A DNA stretch of 64,000 bases, taken from contig NEEC01000008.1 in the NCBI GenBank assembly GCA_002189035.1, positions 1,550,001-1,614,000 on the forward strand, written 5' to 3'. This DNA comes from Utricularia gibba (taxonomy: Eukaryota > Streptophyta > Magnoliopsida > Lamiales > Lentibulariaceae). Below the pieces are notes generated by a model. It searched no databases. It was given only the letters and a program-made list of their open reading frames with translations, and was not told the origin of the DNA. Below, piece by piece: positions 1-11,491 of this stretch. The first letter of the stretch is position 1; each line of letters opens with the position of its first letter. The translations under genes and the position numbers were made by a program.

Positions 1-865
1 TGTGTTGACGGAATCGTAGGCGGATGCGGGATGCCGTTATCGCGGCCGTCGATAGCGACGGATGGTATGCTGCCGGTATACGGCGGCGAGGTGTGTGAGA
101 CGACTGTGTATCCACTGCCGGCGGTTAATTCAGGGAGTGCTGCGGTAGCGCTCCCATCGAGGAAGAGGTGTCGAGAAAGTGCGATTCCGGGGAACTTGTC
201 GTTTCTGGGCGATGATCGTGATCTCTCGCTTCTTCTTCAACTGCAGCAGATGGAGATGAATCGGCTAATTGCTCATCATGTGAGTTTTTCTTGCTATTTT
301 TCGTAGAATTTATCTCGGTACGTTCCAACCAAAATTCGAGTTGAGAATCATATTGAACGCAGACGGAGAAATTGAGGGGGAAATTGACATGCGGCGGAGG
401 GATTGCTCACGGCGGATCGCCGATGCGGTGGAAGAAAGTCTAATGAAGAAACTGAGAGTCAGAGATGCAGAAATTGAGAAAATGGGGAAATTGAACTGGG
501 CTTTGGAAGAAAGAGTGAAATCCCTCGCACTCGAGAACCAAATTTGGAAAGAGTTAGCCTCGACGACCGAAGCAACGGCGAACGCCCTCCGCTGTACCCT
601 CCAGCAGGTTCTCGAACAAGTCCAAGAAGACAAGCCCAGCAATCAAAACAACGACGCAGAGTCGAGTTGCGGCAGCAGCTCCGCCGTGCACCCATCCACG
701 GATCGACGCCTCTGTACAAGCTGCCGGAACGAAGAACCCTCCGCACTCCTCCTCCCCTGCCGCCACCTCTCACTCTGCACCGTGTGCGCCGCGTCGCGCG
801 ACACGTGTCCCGTTTGTAACGCCGTTAAAACCGGCAGCATTTGTGTGAATCTCGCCGGCGTCTAG
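1..865 (+). CDS. BOI-related RING E3 ubiquitin ligase (SBP family), 5' partial
   Basis: C-terminal part of a plant S-ribonuclease-binding-protein/BOI-related (BRG) RING E3 ligase, a family linked to stress, cell-death and gibberellin responses. Exon 1 is 1-279, open to the window edge, with its first visible ATG at 31. Exon 2 is 341-865 (donor CAT|GTGAGT, acceptor TTCGAG|). Together they give about 267 residues, against roughly 300-340 in the family, so the start probably lies left of the window. Seen in order: a Gln/Leu-rich helix (LLLQLQQMEMNRLIAHH), a coiled coil with the family signature GKLNWALEERVKSL and ENQIW, the EATANALR block, and a C-terminal C3HC4 RING (CTSC, CRH, CTVC, CPVC) ending SICVNLAGV. 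The acceptor at 339-340 has a weak pyrimidine tract, so the first residues of exon 2 are uncertain. Family assignment is strong; target and pathway are not visible. Confidence 0.88.
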
Positions 866-3800
866 TCGCCGGAAGTAAAAACCGCAGCGCTACAATTTCC
901 ACAGTTGAACAGACACAAATTTTAGATGAATTCCCTCCCAATGGTAGACGTCGTCGATACCTTTTCCCGTTGGAAACGCCCCTGTCTCGGAGGTGGCGCA
1001 CGTTAGCAAGCAGTCGATGTGGGGGTGGGCCCCGGTTGCAGGTAGTCAGCTGAAAGCGAAACATGCGTGCAGCGTGATCTCCGACACGTGGGACTCCCGT
1101 AAAATGTCTGCCCACACTGTACCTCGTGTGAGGCATAATTGTCCAAACGCCACCCACCTACGTAACACACACACAGATTATCTCTACCTCACCTTTATTT
1201 ATTTCATATTCTATTATTATTATTATTATTTTTAAACTAAAAAGAAATTGTAATGTACTCACAAAAATATCTGTCCTTATTTTCCGTGCCCCAACATCCT
1301 CATTTTTGTCATCAAATCAATTCAAAAGGCATCTCACCATAATTCAATTAGGAAAAGAATCATCACGATTCCCTAAAACGGCGTCGTTTTGGGGGAATCA
1401 TATATCCTTGTGTTTTGGCGCTTCTAATTACGCAATTAGGGTTTGTTGACCAAGAAAAAGGGGGAATGTAATCCCTTCCTTTCGAACTGATGCGGAGATG
1501 AGAATCCGGAACCATAATTGCAATGGCAAGTGCTGTCTCGCTTTCGTGTGGCGATGGGATCGAGACCACTCAATTTTTTCTCATTTTCTTACCCAAGATT
1601 CACGTCGATCGATTCCCTCAACCCGATCTCGTGTGCGGGTGAGTAAATATCCATATCCTTCCTTCGTCTCTTACACGCTGAAAAGCAGCAGCGCCGGGTT
1701 GTCGCGACGCGAGCTTGGCCTGGACTGGGGTGGTGTATGAATGAAGGAGGACAGACACGTGTTCCCCCCGGACGGAAGACGAAGTTAATGAGAATCACGA
1801 TACGGAAAGACGGTGGGCCCAGCGGCGACCACAATGGGAAACGAAACGAAAGGGCGTGCTATTGTCCGAACGAAGCTGTGGGTCCCACTAGATGATGACA
1901 TTCTGCCTCTTTTGGAGGGACGGGGAGGGGGCCATTTTCCCATTTCACCCCCCAGGCACGTGACTTGGTAATAAAATTATGCATCATTTACAGCTTCTTA
2001 GTTTGGGTGATAAAGAGAGGAGGAGGAGGAGGATGAGAGATGAAGCAGAGCGAATTAGGAAGGAGCATGCTGTGGTTGCTGTTGAAGCGCGGGGATCAGA
2101 ATCCAAAGAGTACCAGGAATGGACCTGCCGGTGGCCGTCCTCCAGCTCGGAGTCAGTCTCTGGGTCCCCCGCCCCCTCGCTTTATAATATTATATAATGT
2201 GAAGAGAAGATGGTGCTATTTTGCATAAAAATCTAAGTATATGAATAGATTATAAGGCAATGATTTTGGAAACATTATTCTATATTGGTTACGGATAGGA
2301 GAAGGTATGTGTTTAAATAGGTGAATTTTTCTAATTTGATATGAAACTTTTTTTAATAAAGAAAAATATGATACTGAATATTCAAAATAGATAATATTAT
2401 TTAAGAGTAGTATTCATCTAAAACATTATCATAGTAAAATGGACTTGCAGGGTTGGAGCCGATTCATTATTTCAACCACAACTAAATGTTGATTGATTAT
2501 TATAGGATTGGTAAACTCCATGGATGTGAGATAATTAACTTTCATAGAGTCTACGAGCAAGTTTCCTCACTCTCCAACAAGTTGTACATTTTCATTACCA
2601 CTTCATTACACTCTAATTGAAATTTAAGATTCGATGGGTCAGGTGAGTACATGTGAAATCCAAATATATAAAAAATATGGATCACATTAAAAAATTAGAT
2701 GTAAATAATTAATTGTGATCTGTAATTTTTTATATATTTGAATATTTCATTTTAATTTTTCGATATAGTATTATGTATTTTAATATTCTCATCAAACAAA
2801 TACTCCAATTAGAGATGCCTTATTTCATATGTTCTAATTGTTGGGGAATAGGAGAGATGGGGATGGATACATGGTGATGAGGTTGAAGAAAAGAATGGTC
2901 CAAAGTGAGACAACTACTAACAGAGTTGGCACCATATCTTTTCTTTGTTGTGATGAATCGATTTGGTTTGGAAAAGAAGATAAGGGAGATCTTTATTCCG
3001 TCTCACTCCACTCCAACCCACTACTCCCTTTCCATGATTTCCAACACAGTGTGGTGATGTTGCCATCCTTCACCAAAAGCAAAGAATCTGCTTTTGCTAC
3101 AATGTCAGGCTCTGAAGCATATTGAACACATAGTACAGGGTTTCTTTTGTTTTCTTGCAAGACACACACCCCACGTCCACAGACGTGACGACACACTTCC
3201 TTGTAGTAGCATCATTCTGTGTCCTTCCGGATGTTGAATGCAAAGAGATAGCGTGAGGAGACATCAAATTGTATTTGACTTCGCTGCATGATGGATGAGT
3301 TTTTTTTGGAGTTGTGTCCGCACTTTCTTAGAAGGTAAGGGAGCTGGACTTTTGTGTGTGTGTGTGGAGGACATCTTCGTCTCCATCCATCTGTAGCGAA
3401 AGGATATCATCATCATCATGATTAGTATTAGGTGCCAATGGGTCCCTGCGTTGAGAAGACAAATGTGGCATAAATGAGGGGCCATTCAGAATGGGGTCAA
3501 ATGAAGACAGGAAGGGCGCAGGCGCAGGCAGAGGAATAGGGTTCTTGAAGCGACACATTACAAGAACATTTTATTATTCATCAGTCATCTTCCCTGCCAA
3601 CCCCCTTGTGATGGATGGATGGATGGAGGGAGGGAGGGAGGGAGGGATGGATGCTCTGTAGGTGGCCATGGATCTGGACCACCAAACCTGATGCTGAATT
3701 AATAAAAAGAAGGAAAGGAAGATAAGGTGGAGTGTGGGGTTGAAGATTCTGTGTTGTGCACCTGCCATGTGTTACACAAGTCCATTGCAAATCTTGTCTG

Positions 3801-5788
3801 CTCTCTTCTTATCTTTGAAAGCAGCCCCAGATTCACAACTCCATCACTCAACCAGGAAATTCAGATGGGGGAGGGGCCACCATGCAGGAAGAAAGAAGCC
3901 CTCATTCAAATCAAAGACATGGCAAAGGAACAAAAGAAATGCAAAGTTATTGACTTTTGACCTCTTACCACCATTATCATCAGCATCATCACCCACCCAA
4001 TGAAATCAAGACCACCTACCTCCATTATTGATTTCCATGAGAAACATGGGTGTTTGCAGGTTACAGTTGTGGTGCGAATGCTGATATTATTTCATGGTCA
4101 AATAACACATGCCGGACGTATTTTCAATCTTGAATCATCAAACATCCTCACTAACGCTAAAAGATCTTTTTTTTTTTTTTTGTGGTACAAAGAGCTCTCC
4201 CATGAGAAGAAGATCAGAATCAAAGGTACTCCAAAACGAATAAAGTCCAACATGCGCTGAATGGTAAAAAAAAAAAAAGTAAAAATTGCTTTCTGCACCA
4301 TAAACATACAGTGTATGATTGCAAATAGTACACGAGGGGGAGAAATAATATGAGAGGTGAAAAGCTTTTTAACCAAAGTGGGTGGATAAGAAGGGAAGGG
4401 TTAAATGCCAGAATATTAAGTACTGGGGCCAAGGAGGGGAATAAATGGTAGTGGATGGAGGGAGTTCTATTGGCCCAGAGTCAAATAAGATTTCAGTCAG
4501 AACTAACTGGTAAAACTCTGATTCATAAGATTTATATTCACTGCAGTAATAATGACAAAACTTGTAATAATACAAAAGCAGGTCTCCTCCTCCTCCGGAC
4601 TCTGCTGCATGCCTTCTTTGAGATGCTAAACTCATGGAGAGAAAAAATCCATTACCGTAATGGCTTTTCTAGAAACCCCAGCAAAGCTTCTCTATTTTTT
4701 GGTTAAAATAATATCTCTTACATTTGCTGAGATGAAAATGCAGAAGCTTCTAGAGGGTTACCGGCCTCTGTGTTCAATTCAGAAAGCCTGTCAGGTTTCA
4801 TTGTCACAGGGAGGCCTAAGCCTAGAGATGGGCATCGAAGCATGTTTCTTTGTTATTGGTAGAGCAGAAGCCCAAATTCGACTTGCATGAAAGCTTGGCG
4901 TAGCGGGCCGAGGATGTGTTCTTTAGACATCAGCGGCCAAAACCTAAAAGCGAATGGGCGTACCAGAAGCCCACCAAGCGGGCATTCAAAGACTTCGAGA
5001 ACAAAAACAAAAACCTGAAGCATCTCATGTGTTTTCACCAACCAACGCACCCAGCACAAGCCAAGCATCAACGCTACATGCACAACCTTCAGAGGCATCA
5101 AGTGTTCAAAATGTGTGGCTATGGGATTTAAGGACGGACGGATCACAGAAGGGGTTCAAGGAGAAAGGAAGAGGTAGATCAACAACACTCAAGTTCACAT
5201 TGCTAAAGCAGTGATGAATCAATCTACCGACCAAGAGAAAAAACTACCCATTGGAAGATGACTTACAGTACAACCAGTGAAAAATCAACTGACCAGAACC
5301 AACGTTATAAGTTGACTACTAACAGGACAGCACAACCAGTGGAAAATCCAAAGCGATCGAAAGAATGCCATAAACTTAACATCTCGACGTTGATCGACAA
5401 AAACCGAGCAAACAAAATGACTGGACTGATGGGATCCTATCAGGAAAAACAAGCGCCTACAAATCATCACGTAGAATAGGAACACCCAACAATATAACAT
5501 CAGTACACAGATAAATACAAACAAATTGCAACACAATTGTTTCCAAAAAAAATACTGAGCAGGGAGAATGCGGTAATCATATAGGCTTTTCAAGCTGCAT
5601 TAGGCCAACTATTGGAAGAATTATGAACAAAGAAAGAGATTCCAGACAAATAAGATTGAAATTGAAATTGGTTCAACGATGACAATTTGTTCCACATCCA
5701 ACGATGGGAAATAAACACTCCATAAACGATCACAAATCCTCAATAAGCAAGATAGGTAAACAGGAAGATCCATATTACGAAGCGGGTC
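866..5788. other. Intergenic region without a recognised gene
   Basis: About 4.9 kb without a protein I recognise; the ORFs are short and lack family motifs. Visible here are three CACGTG G-box cores (1085-1090, 1756-1761, 1957-1962) and the near-palindrome AAAACGGCGTCGTTTT at 1375-1390. A 39-codon ORF starting at ATG 1523 runs into a good donor (GCGG|GTGAGT, about 1640) and could be the first exon of an unseen gene or noncoding RNA. Simple repeats include an ATT run near 1212-1230 and a GAGGAG run near 2015-2035. From about 2200 to 2800 the DNA is AT-rich. Confidence 0.6.
3610..3653. repeat. Compound GATG/GAGG microsatellite
   Basis: Tandem tetranucleotides: about four GATG units pass directly into about five GAGG units and then back to GATG. 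This is a compound microsatellite in noncoding DNA. No gene context is visible. Confidence 0.85.
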
Positions 5789-6196
5789 TCAAAACCTGAG
5801 CTTGGAGAAGAACCAACGATTCTTTCCGGTTTTGAACCTTTCTTCAAACCTGGACTTTATCTCCTTGCACGTAGTCTTCTTCTTGTCATGCCCAACGAGC
5901 GAATCGACCGTCACGACATCTTTGAGATCCACATCAAGGGTGTAACGCGTGGGCATGATGTGGTTGTAGTTGACCAGCTTGATGAACGCCTTAACGCGAG
6001 ACTTCTTCGCCTGTTTTTTCGCTGAATCCTTGCGAATCACCTTGCTCGGGTACTTTCCGATCCCGGCGACGAGGCAATGGCCGTAGGGGCGGTCGCGGGT
6101 CCCATCGTCGAAATTCTTCACAATCACCGCCTTGTGCCCGGCGAAGCGGCCCTGGAGAAGAATCACCGCCTTGTTTGGCTTCAGAAACTTCACCAT
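5789..6196 (-). CDS. RPL27: 60S ribosomal protein L27 (eL27)
   Basis: Intronless CDS of 135 residues, the normal length for plant eL27, a component of the large cytosolic ribosomal subunit. The start is the ATG at 6196 ([16 protein letters not shown]). The frame stays open upstream to 6232, but the family begins exactly at MVKFL. Diagnostic stretches are [17 protein letters not shown], the basic block [33 protein letters not shown] and the C-terminus [19 protein letters not shown]. The N-terminus carries the KOW-type fold. No frameshift or internal stop is present. Its promoter lies immediately upstream (right) and is annotated separately. An alternative 5'-UTR acceptor (TTGCAG|AGGAAATGG) sits just before the ATG, so a leader intron cannot be excluded. 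Confidence 0.97.
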   Translation of the reverse strand: MVKFLKPNKAVILLQGRFAGHKAVIVKNFDDGTRDRPYGHCLVAGIGKYPSKVIRKDSAKKQAKKSRVKAFIKLVNYNHIMPTRYTLDVDLKDVVTVDSLVGHDKKKTTCKEIKSRFEERFKTGKNRWFFSKLRF

Positions 6197-6257
6197 TTCC
6201 TCTGCAAGACGAGCCACACACGATCCCTTCAAAGCTAGGTCTCAGAACATATCAGCA

Positions 6258-6371
6258 TTTATATAGTAGACATGCGAAACCCTAGGCTCTTCCGTAATGG
6301 GCCAAACCAATTCACATCGAGCTGCAAATCTTAGACCATGGGCCACAGTTACTTCTTTCTTATTCGGCCCA
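6258..6371 (-). promoter_or_regulatory. RPL27 promoter: TATA box, telo-box, three site II elements
   Basis: Reading towards RPL27 on the minus strand there is a TATATAAA at 6265-6258, about 60 bp upstream of the ATG. A telo-box (AAACCCTAG as written on the plus strand) lies at 6277-6285. Site II motifs TGGGCC/GGCCCA lie at 6298-6303, 6339-6344 and 6366-6371. Telo-box plus TCP-bound site II is the established plant ribosomal-protein promoter architecture. TATA spacing predicts transcription starting near 6230 and a leader of about 35 nt. Confidence 0.85.
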
Positions 6372-6695
6372 CCTCAATTTTATCGGGCTGGTCCATTTAA
6401 TATCCAGAGGAGCATGTGTGTGTTGGACTATCTAATTGGGGAAAAAAATTTAAATTTTAGGTTTACTTATCAAATATGCCCGGACTAGAAAACCGGGTCG
6501 GGTAAACCCATGTCAACAATGTCAAGCATAAACCAATCAATGGGATGAAAGTTTTTTACATTCCAAAGGGACTTCTTGAGTAAAAAGCCATATAACTTTT
6601 TGTTGTTAGTATCTTTTATATTAGGGATTTGAAGGGTAACCCAAATTGGGATGCAACAGAACTTCCTGCAATTCGTCCCACGAAATAGATTTCAG

Positions 6696-6923
6696 CTATT
6701 GCAGTTTTATGTATTTGGATTTTACTAATCGACCTGTAAAAGAATTTTCCCCAAATTCAAAACTTTGGATTTCAGCAGTTGATGACTCTTTAACACTATC
6801 TTGACGTACAGCAGTTGGTGCCAGCTTATCAGCTGCAATCTGAAGCTGATCAGAACTTTGACAATGCCTGTTTGGAGTCTTGGAACTTTCAGAGCTTTGT
6901 CCTGTGTAGATGAATGCTGCCAT
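6696..6923 (-). CDS. Unrecognised 75-residue ORF, possible small gene
   Basis: ATG at 6923 opens a 75-codon ORF (MAAFIYTGQSSESSKTPN...) rich in Ser, Gln and Lys, without a membrane segment or a motif I know. It lies upstream of RPL27 on the same strand. The DNA to its right (about 7100-7330) looks like a 5' leader with pyrimidine tracts, and there is a GGCCCA site II motif at 7366-7371, so a minus-strand transcript starting near 7330 with a leader intron is plausible. It could equally be a chance ORF. No function is proposed. Confidence 0.35.
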   Translation of the reverse strand: MAAFIYTGQSSESSKTPNRHCQSSDQLQIAADKLAPTAVRQDSVKESSTAEIQSFEFGENSFTGRLVKSKYIKLQ

Positions 6924-6926
6924 CAA

Positions 6927-8319
6927 CTACCAAAACCGGTGTAGCCAACTCGTAAGAGCAAGACCAAATCACTGGGCATCAACCCTTCTCTCAAGAAAAT
7001 ACCACAGACCAACAACCAATGCCAACAGAAAAAGAAAAAGACCATTAATGTCATCAGGAGGACAAAATATACCAGTCTCCAGAATCCAAGACCCATCAAC
7101 GAAAATCAACCGAAACCCACGAACACCCCAGCCCTTAATTCGAATTCAACACCGCGTAACAAAATTTTACAACCCAAGCAAACAAAAACAAACCACGAAA
7201 AGAAAAAAAGAAGAATCAATCGCTCAAGGATTCCAAAGCACGACCGAGTTCCCTTCACCCGCCTTTTTCCCCGCCAAAGCGAAACGACTGACAGTTGACA
7301 GTCAAAAAGGGCTAAGGCCATTTGAATAAGAGGCCAGCCCATACCTCGTGAATTGATTGTTTGTAGGCCCATTACTACAGATAACTGCCACAAACATTTA
7401 TGCATATCCCTTGTCGGGCCCCACTTTGCTGTATTTTTAAACTGCTTTTACTGTTATTTTTACTGAATTTACCTTCTTAATTAAATTTTCAAATTATGTC
7501 CATCATCAAGATGCGCATAAATAATAAAACACAAAAATAATAACTGCGGTAAACAAATGCAGCTCCTTTCCCATCTTCCAATAAAAATTTTCATTTTATA
7601 ATTATATTTCCCAAAAAACAGCCATAAATTTTTAATAGTCCCTTGCAATTATATTATAATAATGTTGCATATTTCTCCCATAAGGAGAAATTATTTTGAA
7701 GTAACATCTAAAATTAATAATATCACGAAAATAAGTGAAAATAAGAAGCGCTATTAATGTCACATTTGATACCACTCAAAATATATTTTTTACTATATAT
7801 GTAAACTGTTACCACAAATTTAAATTGCTAACATTATAATTATTTTAGAGACTTAGACTATTAACGAAAAATCCCAATCATATTACTATTAAGAAGTAAG
7901 GGATTATGCTCTAGAAATAGAAAAATTGTTCATTTTTTATCTAATGAGACATAAGTATAAATGATTCTAAAATGGTTTTTTTACTTAATATGAAAGATTT
8001 CTGTTTAAAAAAATATAAATTAAAAAATGTAACTTATATTATATTTGAAATATCTATTAAAAAACGATTTTAAAACCAGTGTCATGAACCTTGATTGCTT
8101 GAATCATCCATAAAACTGTTCATTTGTTGTTAGTGAAAGAAAATGAAATATAATCCAATTTTTGTTTTATTGTCAAATATTTGTGATTTATGTTTTAAAA
8201 AATAAGCTGTTTTCTAAGGACTCCATGTGTGCAATTGGTATAATAGGAGTTATTAGAGTTACAACCGAAAATCAAAAGATTGACAACTAATTTTCATAAT
8301 CATAAATAAAGAAATGTAA
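6927..8319. other. Intergenic, AT-rich
   Basis: 7100-7380 may be the leader or promoter of the small minus-strand ORF. From about 7430 rightwards the DNA is strongly AT-rich without a supported gene. Confidence 0.6.
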
Positions 8320-8540
8320 AGCAGTGTTTTGAAAAATTTTTAAGATCTGTTTTTATTTTTTAAAAATAATTTTGAAAATTAGAAATAAAAAGTAAAATTA
8401 ATCAATTCCTTATTTTTTTCAAAAATAATTTTTATAGTTATAATTTTAAAAATATTTTTGATAGAGTTAATTTTACAATTAAAATTATTTTTATTTTTGA
8501 AAAATAGAAATAAATTTTAAAAATTTTCTAAAACACTACT
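8320..8540. mobile_element. 221-bp MITE-like inverted-repeat element
   Basis: The ends are terminal inverted repeats: AGCAGTGTTTT on the left against the reverse complement AGTAGTGTTTT on the right. About 21 of the outer 24 positions match, and similarity continues inward, so the element could fold into a long hairpin. Both sides are flanked by TAA (8317-8319 and 8541-8543), consistent with a 3-bp target-site duplication as made by PIF/Harbinger-type transposases. No coding capacity. TAA is easily matched by chance in AT-rich DNA, so the superfamily is tentative; the inverted repeat itself is plain. Confidence 0.7.
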
Positions 8541-9301
8541 TAAGTTTGATAATGTAACATATTTATTTTTTACAGGACCTATCAAAAGTTATTCATTTTA
8601 AATATCAACAGGATATTAACCGATACCGTTTATGATAATAATAGACGATATCCCATATATCATTATGGAAAGATGACGTTAGTAATTAGATGCGTCCAAT
8701 TTTTGATGTTCCAAAAAAAGGCGGTAATAAATAAAACGTGGGAGTTTGAATAAAGAAAAAAGGTGGTTGGGTAGTTAAGATAATTAAAAATTGATAAAGA
8801 GGGCGAGGGTGGGCGTGTACGGGCCCTGTACCCAACTGTAGCATTCATAAGCGGCAGCAGGGGAGGTGGGGAGGCCAGGCCGGGCCGGGCCGCGGATAAG
8901 GATCGCTCCCAATTAATAGTCATACCAAACAGTTTTTAATTACCTAAATATAATATGAATATTAATGATCCCCCCCGCCGAATTATTTAATACAATTACG
9001 CCTTGAAAACACGTCCGCTCATTTTGCCGTACCTTTGACTGATGTTGACGTGGCGGCTGGTTACTGGTTGAGGTTGAGAGCTGTCACCTGTGAAACCACC
9101 AGCGACTGGGCAACCATTCACTGTTCACCGCGAACTTCCATGGCTTATTTACGGTTCGACCGCGAGTAATGTTGATCAATGGGGGATTTTCGTTCCGCTC
9201 CGGGTATTTAAGGGTTGCGGAGGCTGGGTTTTGTGGGCTGTTATTGGCTGAGTTCTGTGGGTTGTTGGATAGTCCCGGAAGAGTTTTTATGAACTGCGAC
9301 C
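8541..9301. other. Intergenic; presumed promoter of the 9302 gene
   Basis: AT-rich up to about 8800, then more GC-rich (GGGCCGGGCCGCGG near 8880) towards the next gene. No coding feature supported. Confidence 0.5.
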
Positions 9302-10506
9302 ATGGCGTCTGCGTGCGTGAACAGAATGGGAGTGCCGCCGGAGAGTTTTCTCGATTATGGCTCTGGGAAGTTCCAGCAGTGCGGTTGGTTGAGCCCCAGG
9401 ATGTCGTTCGGTCGGGAGGGTGGGGGTATGGAGCAGGGGAGTACTAACAAGCCTTCTTGGAAGAATCTGGTGGCGCCGGAGAATGAGGGCGCGTTGAGTG
9501 AGCAGAAACCAGATCCGGAAGTTTCAGGGGATGAGTTGGTGGATTTTGAGTTCCGTCTTGAAGATCCCATCAAAATGCTCCCTGCCGATGAACTCTTTTC
9601 CAACGGGAGGCTTCTTCCGTTGCATCTCGCGGCATTCAGGAATTCCGTTATGGCTGCTCCGGAGACGTCGTCATCGTTTGAAAATAGGTCGCCGGTGACC
9701 AAATGTTGCCCCTCAACGGATCCTTACTTGTTCTCCCCAAGGCACCAAGATGTGCTAGTCATTGGAAAGAGATTCTCGGCCTCAGAAAGCTGTATAAAAA
9801 CTCCAATCTCAAGCCGGTGGGGGATGAGAAAATAACGGCGGCCGCGGCTGCTTTGTCTTCTCACAAAACCGGAGCTAGGTGCCTAAAGCAGTTTCTCAAC
9901 CGGAGCTCCAAATCCTCACTTAACACGCCTACTGATTCATCCTTAAATCTTCCATTGCTGAAGGACTCTGACCAGGAATCTCTGACTATTTCCGCTCGCC
10001 TCTCCCTTTCCCTCTCCTCCAGCCATGACCACGATGAACTCCACTTTCACCGTTTCTCCGTAGATTCAGAAAAACCATGCGCCATCTCCCGAAAACCCCA
10101 CCAAACTACTCGCAATGCCACCAAAGTTCGAGTAGCAAAGACAGCAGTCCCTTCAAATCGGAACACAATGCTAAGAAATCCCGAATCCGCAGTGGCAATT
10201 CACAGTGTAGTTGTTGATAGCCCTCGAATGAATTCTTCAGGGAAGATAGTGTTCCACGGTTTGGAGCGAAGCTCGAGCAGCCCCAGCAGTTTCAATGGCG
10301 GACCAAGGTACAAACACCGCGGAATGGAGAGGTCCTATTCTGCTAATGTTCGAGTCACCCCTGTTCTAAACGTCCCCGTTTGCTCCTCCCTAAGAGGTTC
10401 CTCGAAATCTGGGGCCTTTGGCCTTCCCCTCTTCCAGAAGAAGGAAACTGGAAGCGGCACTGCTGGTAGAAACCGAGTTTCCATTCACATCAAGAACCGT
10501 AGTTGA
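9302..10506 (+). CDS. Conserved plant-specific protein of unknown function, frame broken once
   Basis: Intronless, about 401 residues if the frame were continuous. The start is ATG 9302 (MASACVNRMGVPPESFLDYG). The frame from 9302 carries FEFRLEDPIKMLPADELFSNGRLLPL and TDPYLFSP. The conserved continuation PKAPRCASHWKEILGLRKLY, DSSLNLPLLKDSDQE, VDSPRMNSSGKIVFHGLERSSSSPSSFNGG and MERSYSANVRVTPVLNVPVC lies in the next frame, ending at 10506. The switch is at the C-run 9735-9738. I recognise the motif order as a conserved, Ser-rich, intronless plant family without established biochemistry; the DELF..G.L.PL motif and the C-terminal block are its hallmarks. No transmembrane segment is visible. It is either a pseudogene with one lesion or, more likely, a normal gene with a consensus error. 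Confidence 0.75.
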
Positions 10507-11491
10507 ATTGAATAACCATTGGATTTTGACTGGTACTGCATCGTTTTCTACGTATTGTTGTTCAGGTTCTTGTTGCTTAGAAACAGATTCGTGGGGTTTA
10601 GTTAGATTTTCATTGAAGATCATCAAATTTTCTTTCCATGTAATTCAAGGAGGATAAAAACTGATGATGATCTTCAGTCTTCAGGCCTCTCTGCATCCTG
10701 TTTTAACTCTTTGTCCAACCTCTGCTGCTGGTTATCTTCAGTCACCTAACAAAGATACAATAAACAAATCCTGACCCTTAAAGATCAGGCCATTGGTGGG
10801 TCCTGGGATCAACCTCCCCATTTTCAAAGTAAACCTTGAAGAAAAAAAAAATCAACAACACGGCAAAAGGGAGGTTGTATGAACAGTTGATTTGCAAGAA
10901 AAAAAGAGTCTTTATAACAAAGGCTAAGCCTTTTTTGCCTCATATGTCTGTACGGTTTACATTTCAGCTTGAAATGCCTGTAGAATAAGCTGTGGGGCGA
11001 CTGGGAATCTCTGCTTTTGTGGTTGTAGTACTTAGAAAAGAAGAAACGTTGACGGTTGGTTCTGTGCTGTTCCTTTCTGTACAGAAAATGCCAACTCTGT
11101 CTGTGCCCTTGGCGATGCTTCGCCTTCTGTCGCTCGGAGCCACCGTCCTGTTGCTGTTCAGCAGCAACCTCAAACGCTTCTGTTCACTTTATGGCTCATC
11201 CATCTGCTGGTTTCTGTGTTTCTCCGTTCTCCGTCAAGAAAAGAAACGGAACAGCGTAACACAGGCATGAAGAATTAGTAGTGGACAACTCAAATCTCAA
11301 TCTCAGCCGTTGGTTTGCGCAGTATCATCCGACGGTTGGGACTGATTCAGGATATTTGTCTCGATTGTCCAGACGCTTCACGAGATTCCTCCGTTCCCCA
11401 CTTGGCCGTAACGTACCACGTGCGAAAAAGAGTTTATTGGAGAAAGTTGGGCCGGTGGTTATGATAAAGCCCGATTTGTTCAATATCGCGG
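10507..11491. other. Intergenic between the 9302 gene and METTL25
   Basis: Holds the 3' UTR of the upstream gene and the promoter/leader of the METTL25 homologue. ORFs here are short and carry no family signal. Confidence 0.5.

Noticed and set aside
866-5788. tRNA or other structural RNA genes in the large gene-free region
   Set aside because: I looked for a tRNA B-box (GGTTCGANTCC) with a matching A-box and found none; a covariance-model scan would be needed to exclude others.
7106-7405. Minus-strand 99-codon ORF with a hydrophobic Phe/Leu run
   Set aside because: Low-complexity translation of a poly-pyrimidine leader; no conserved motif.
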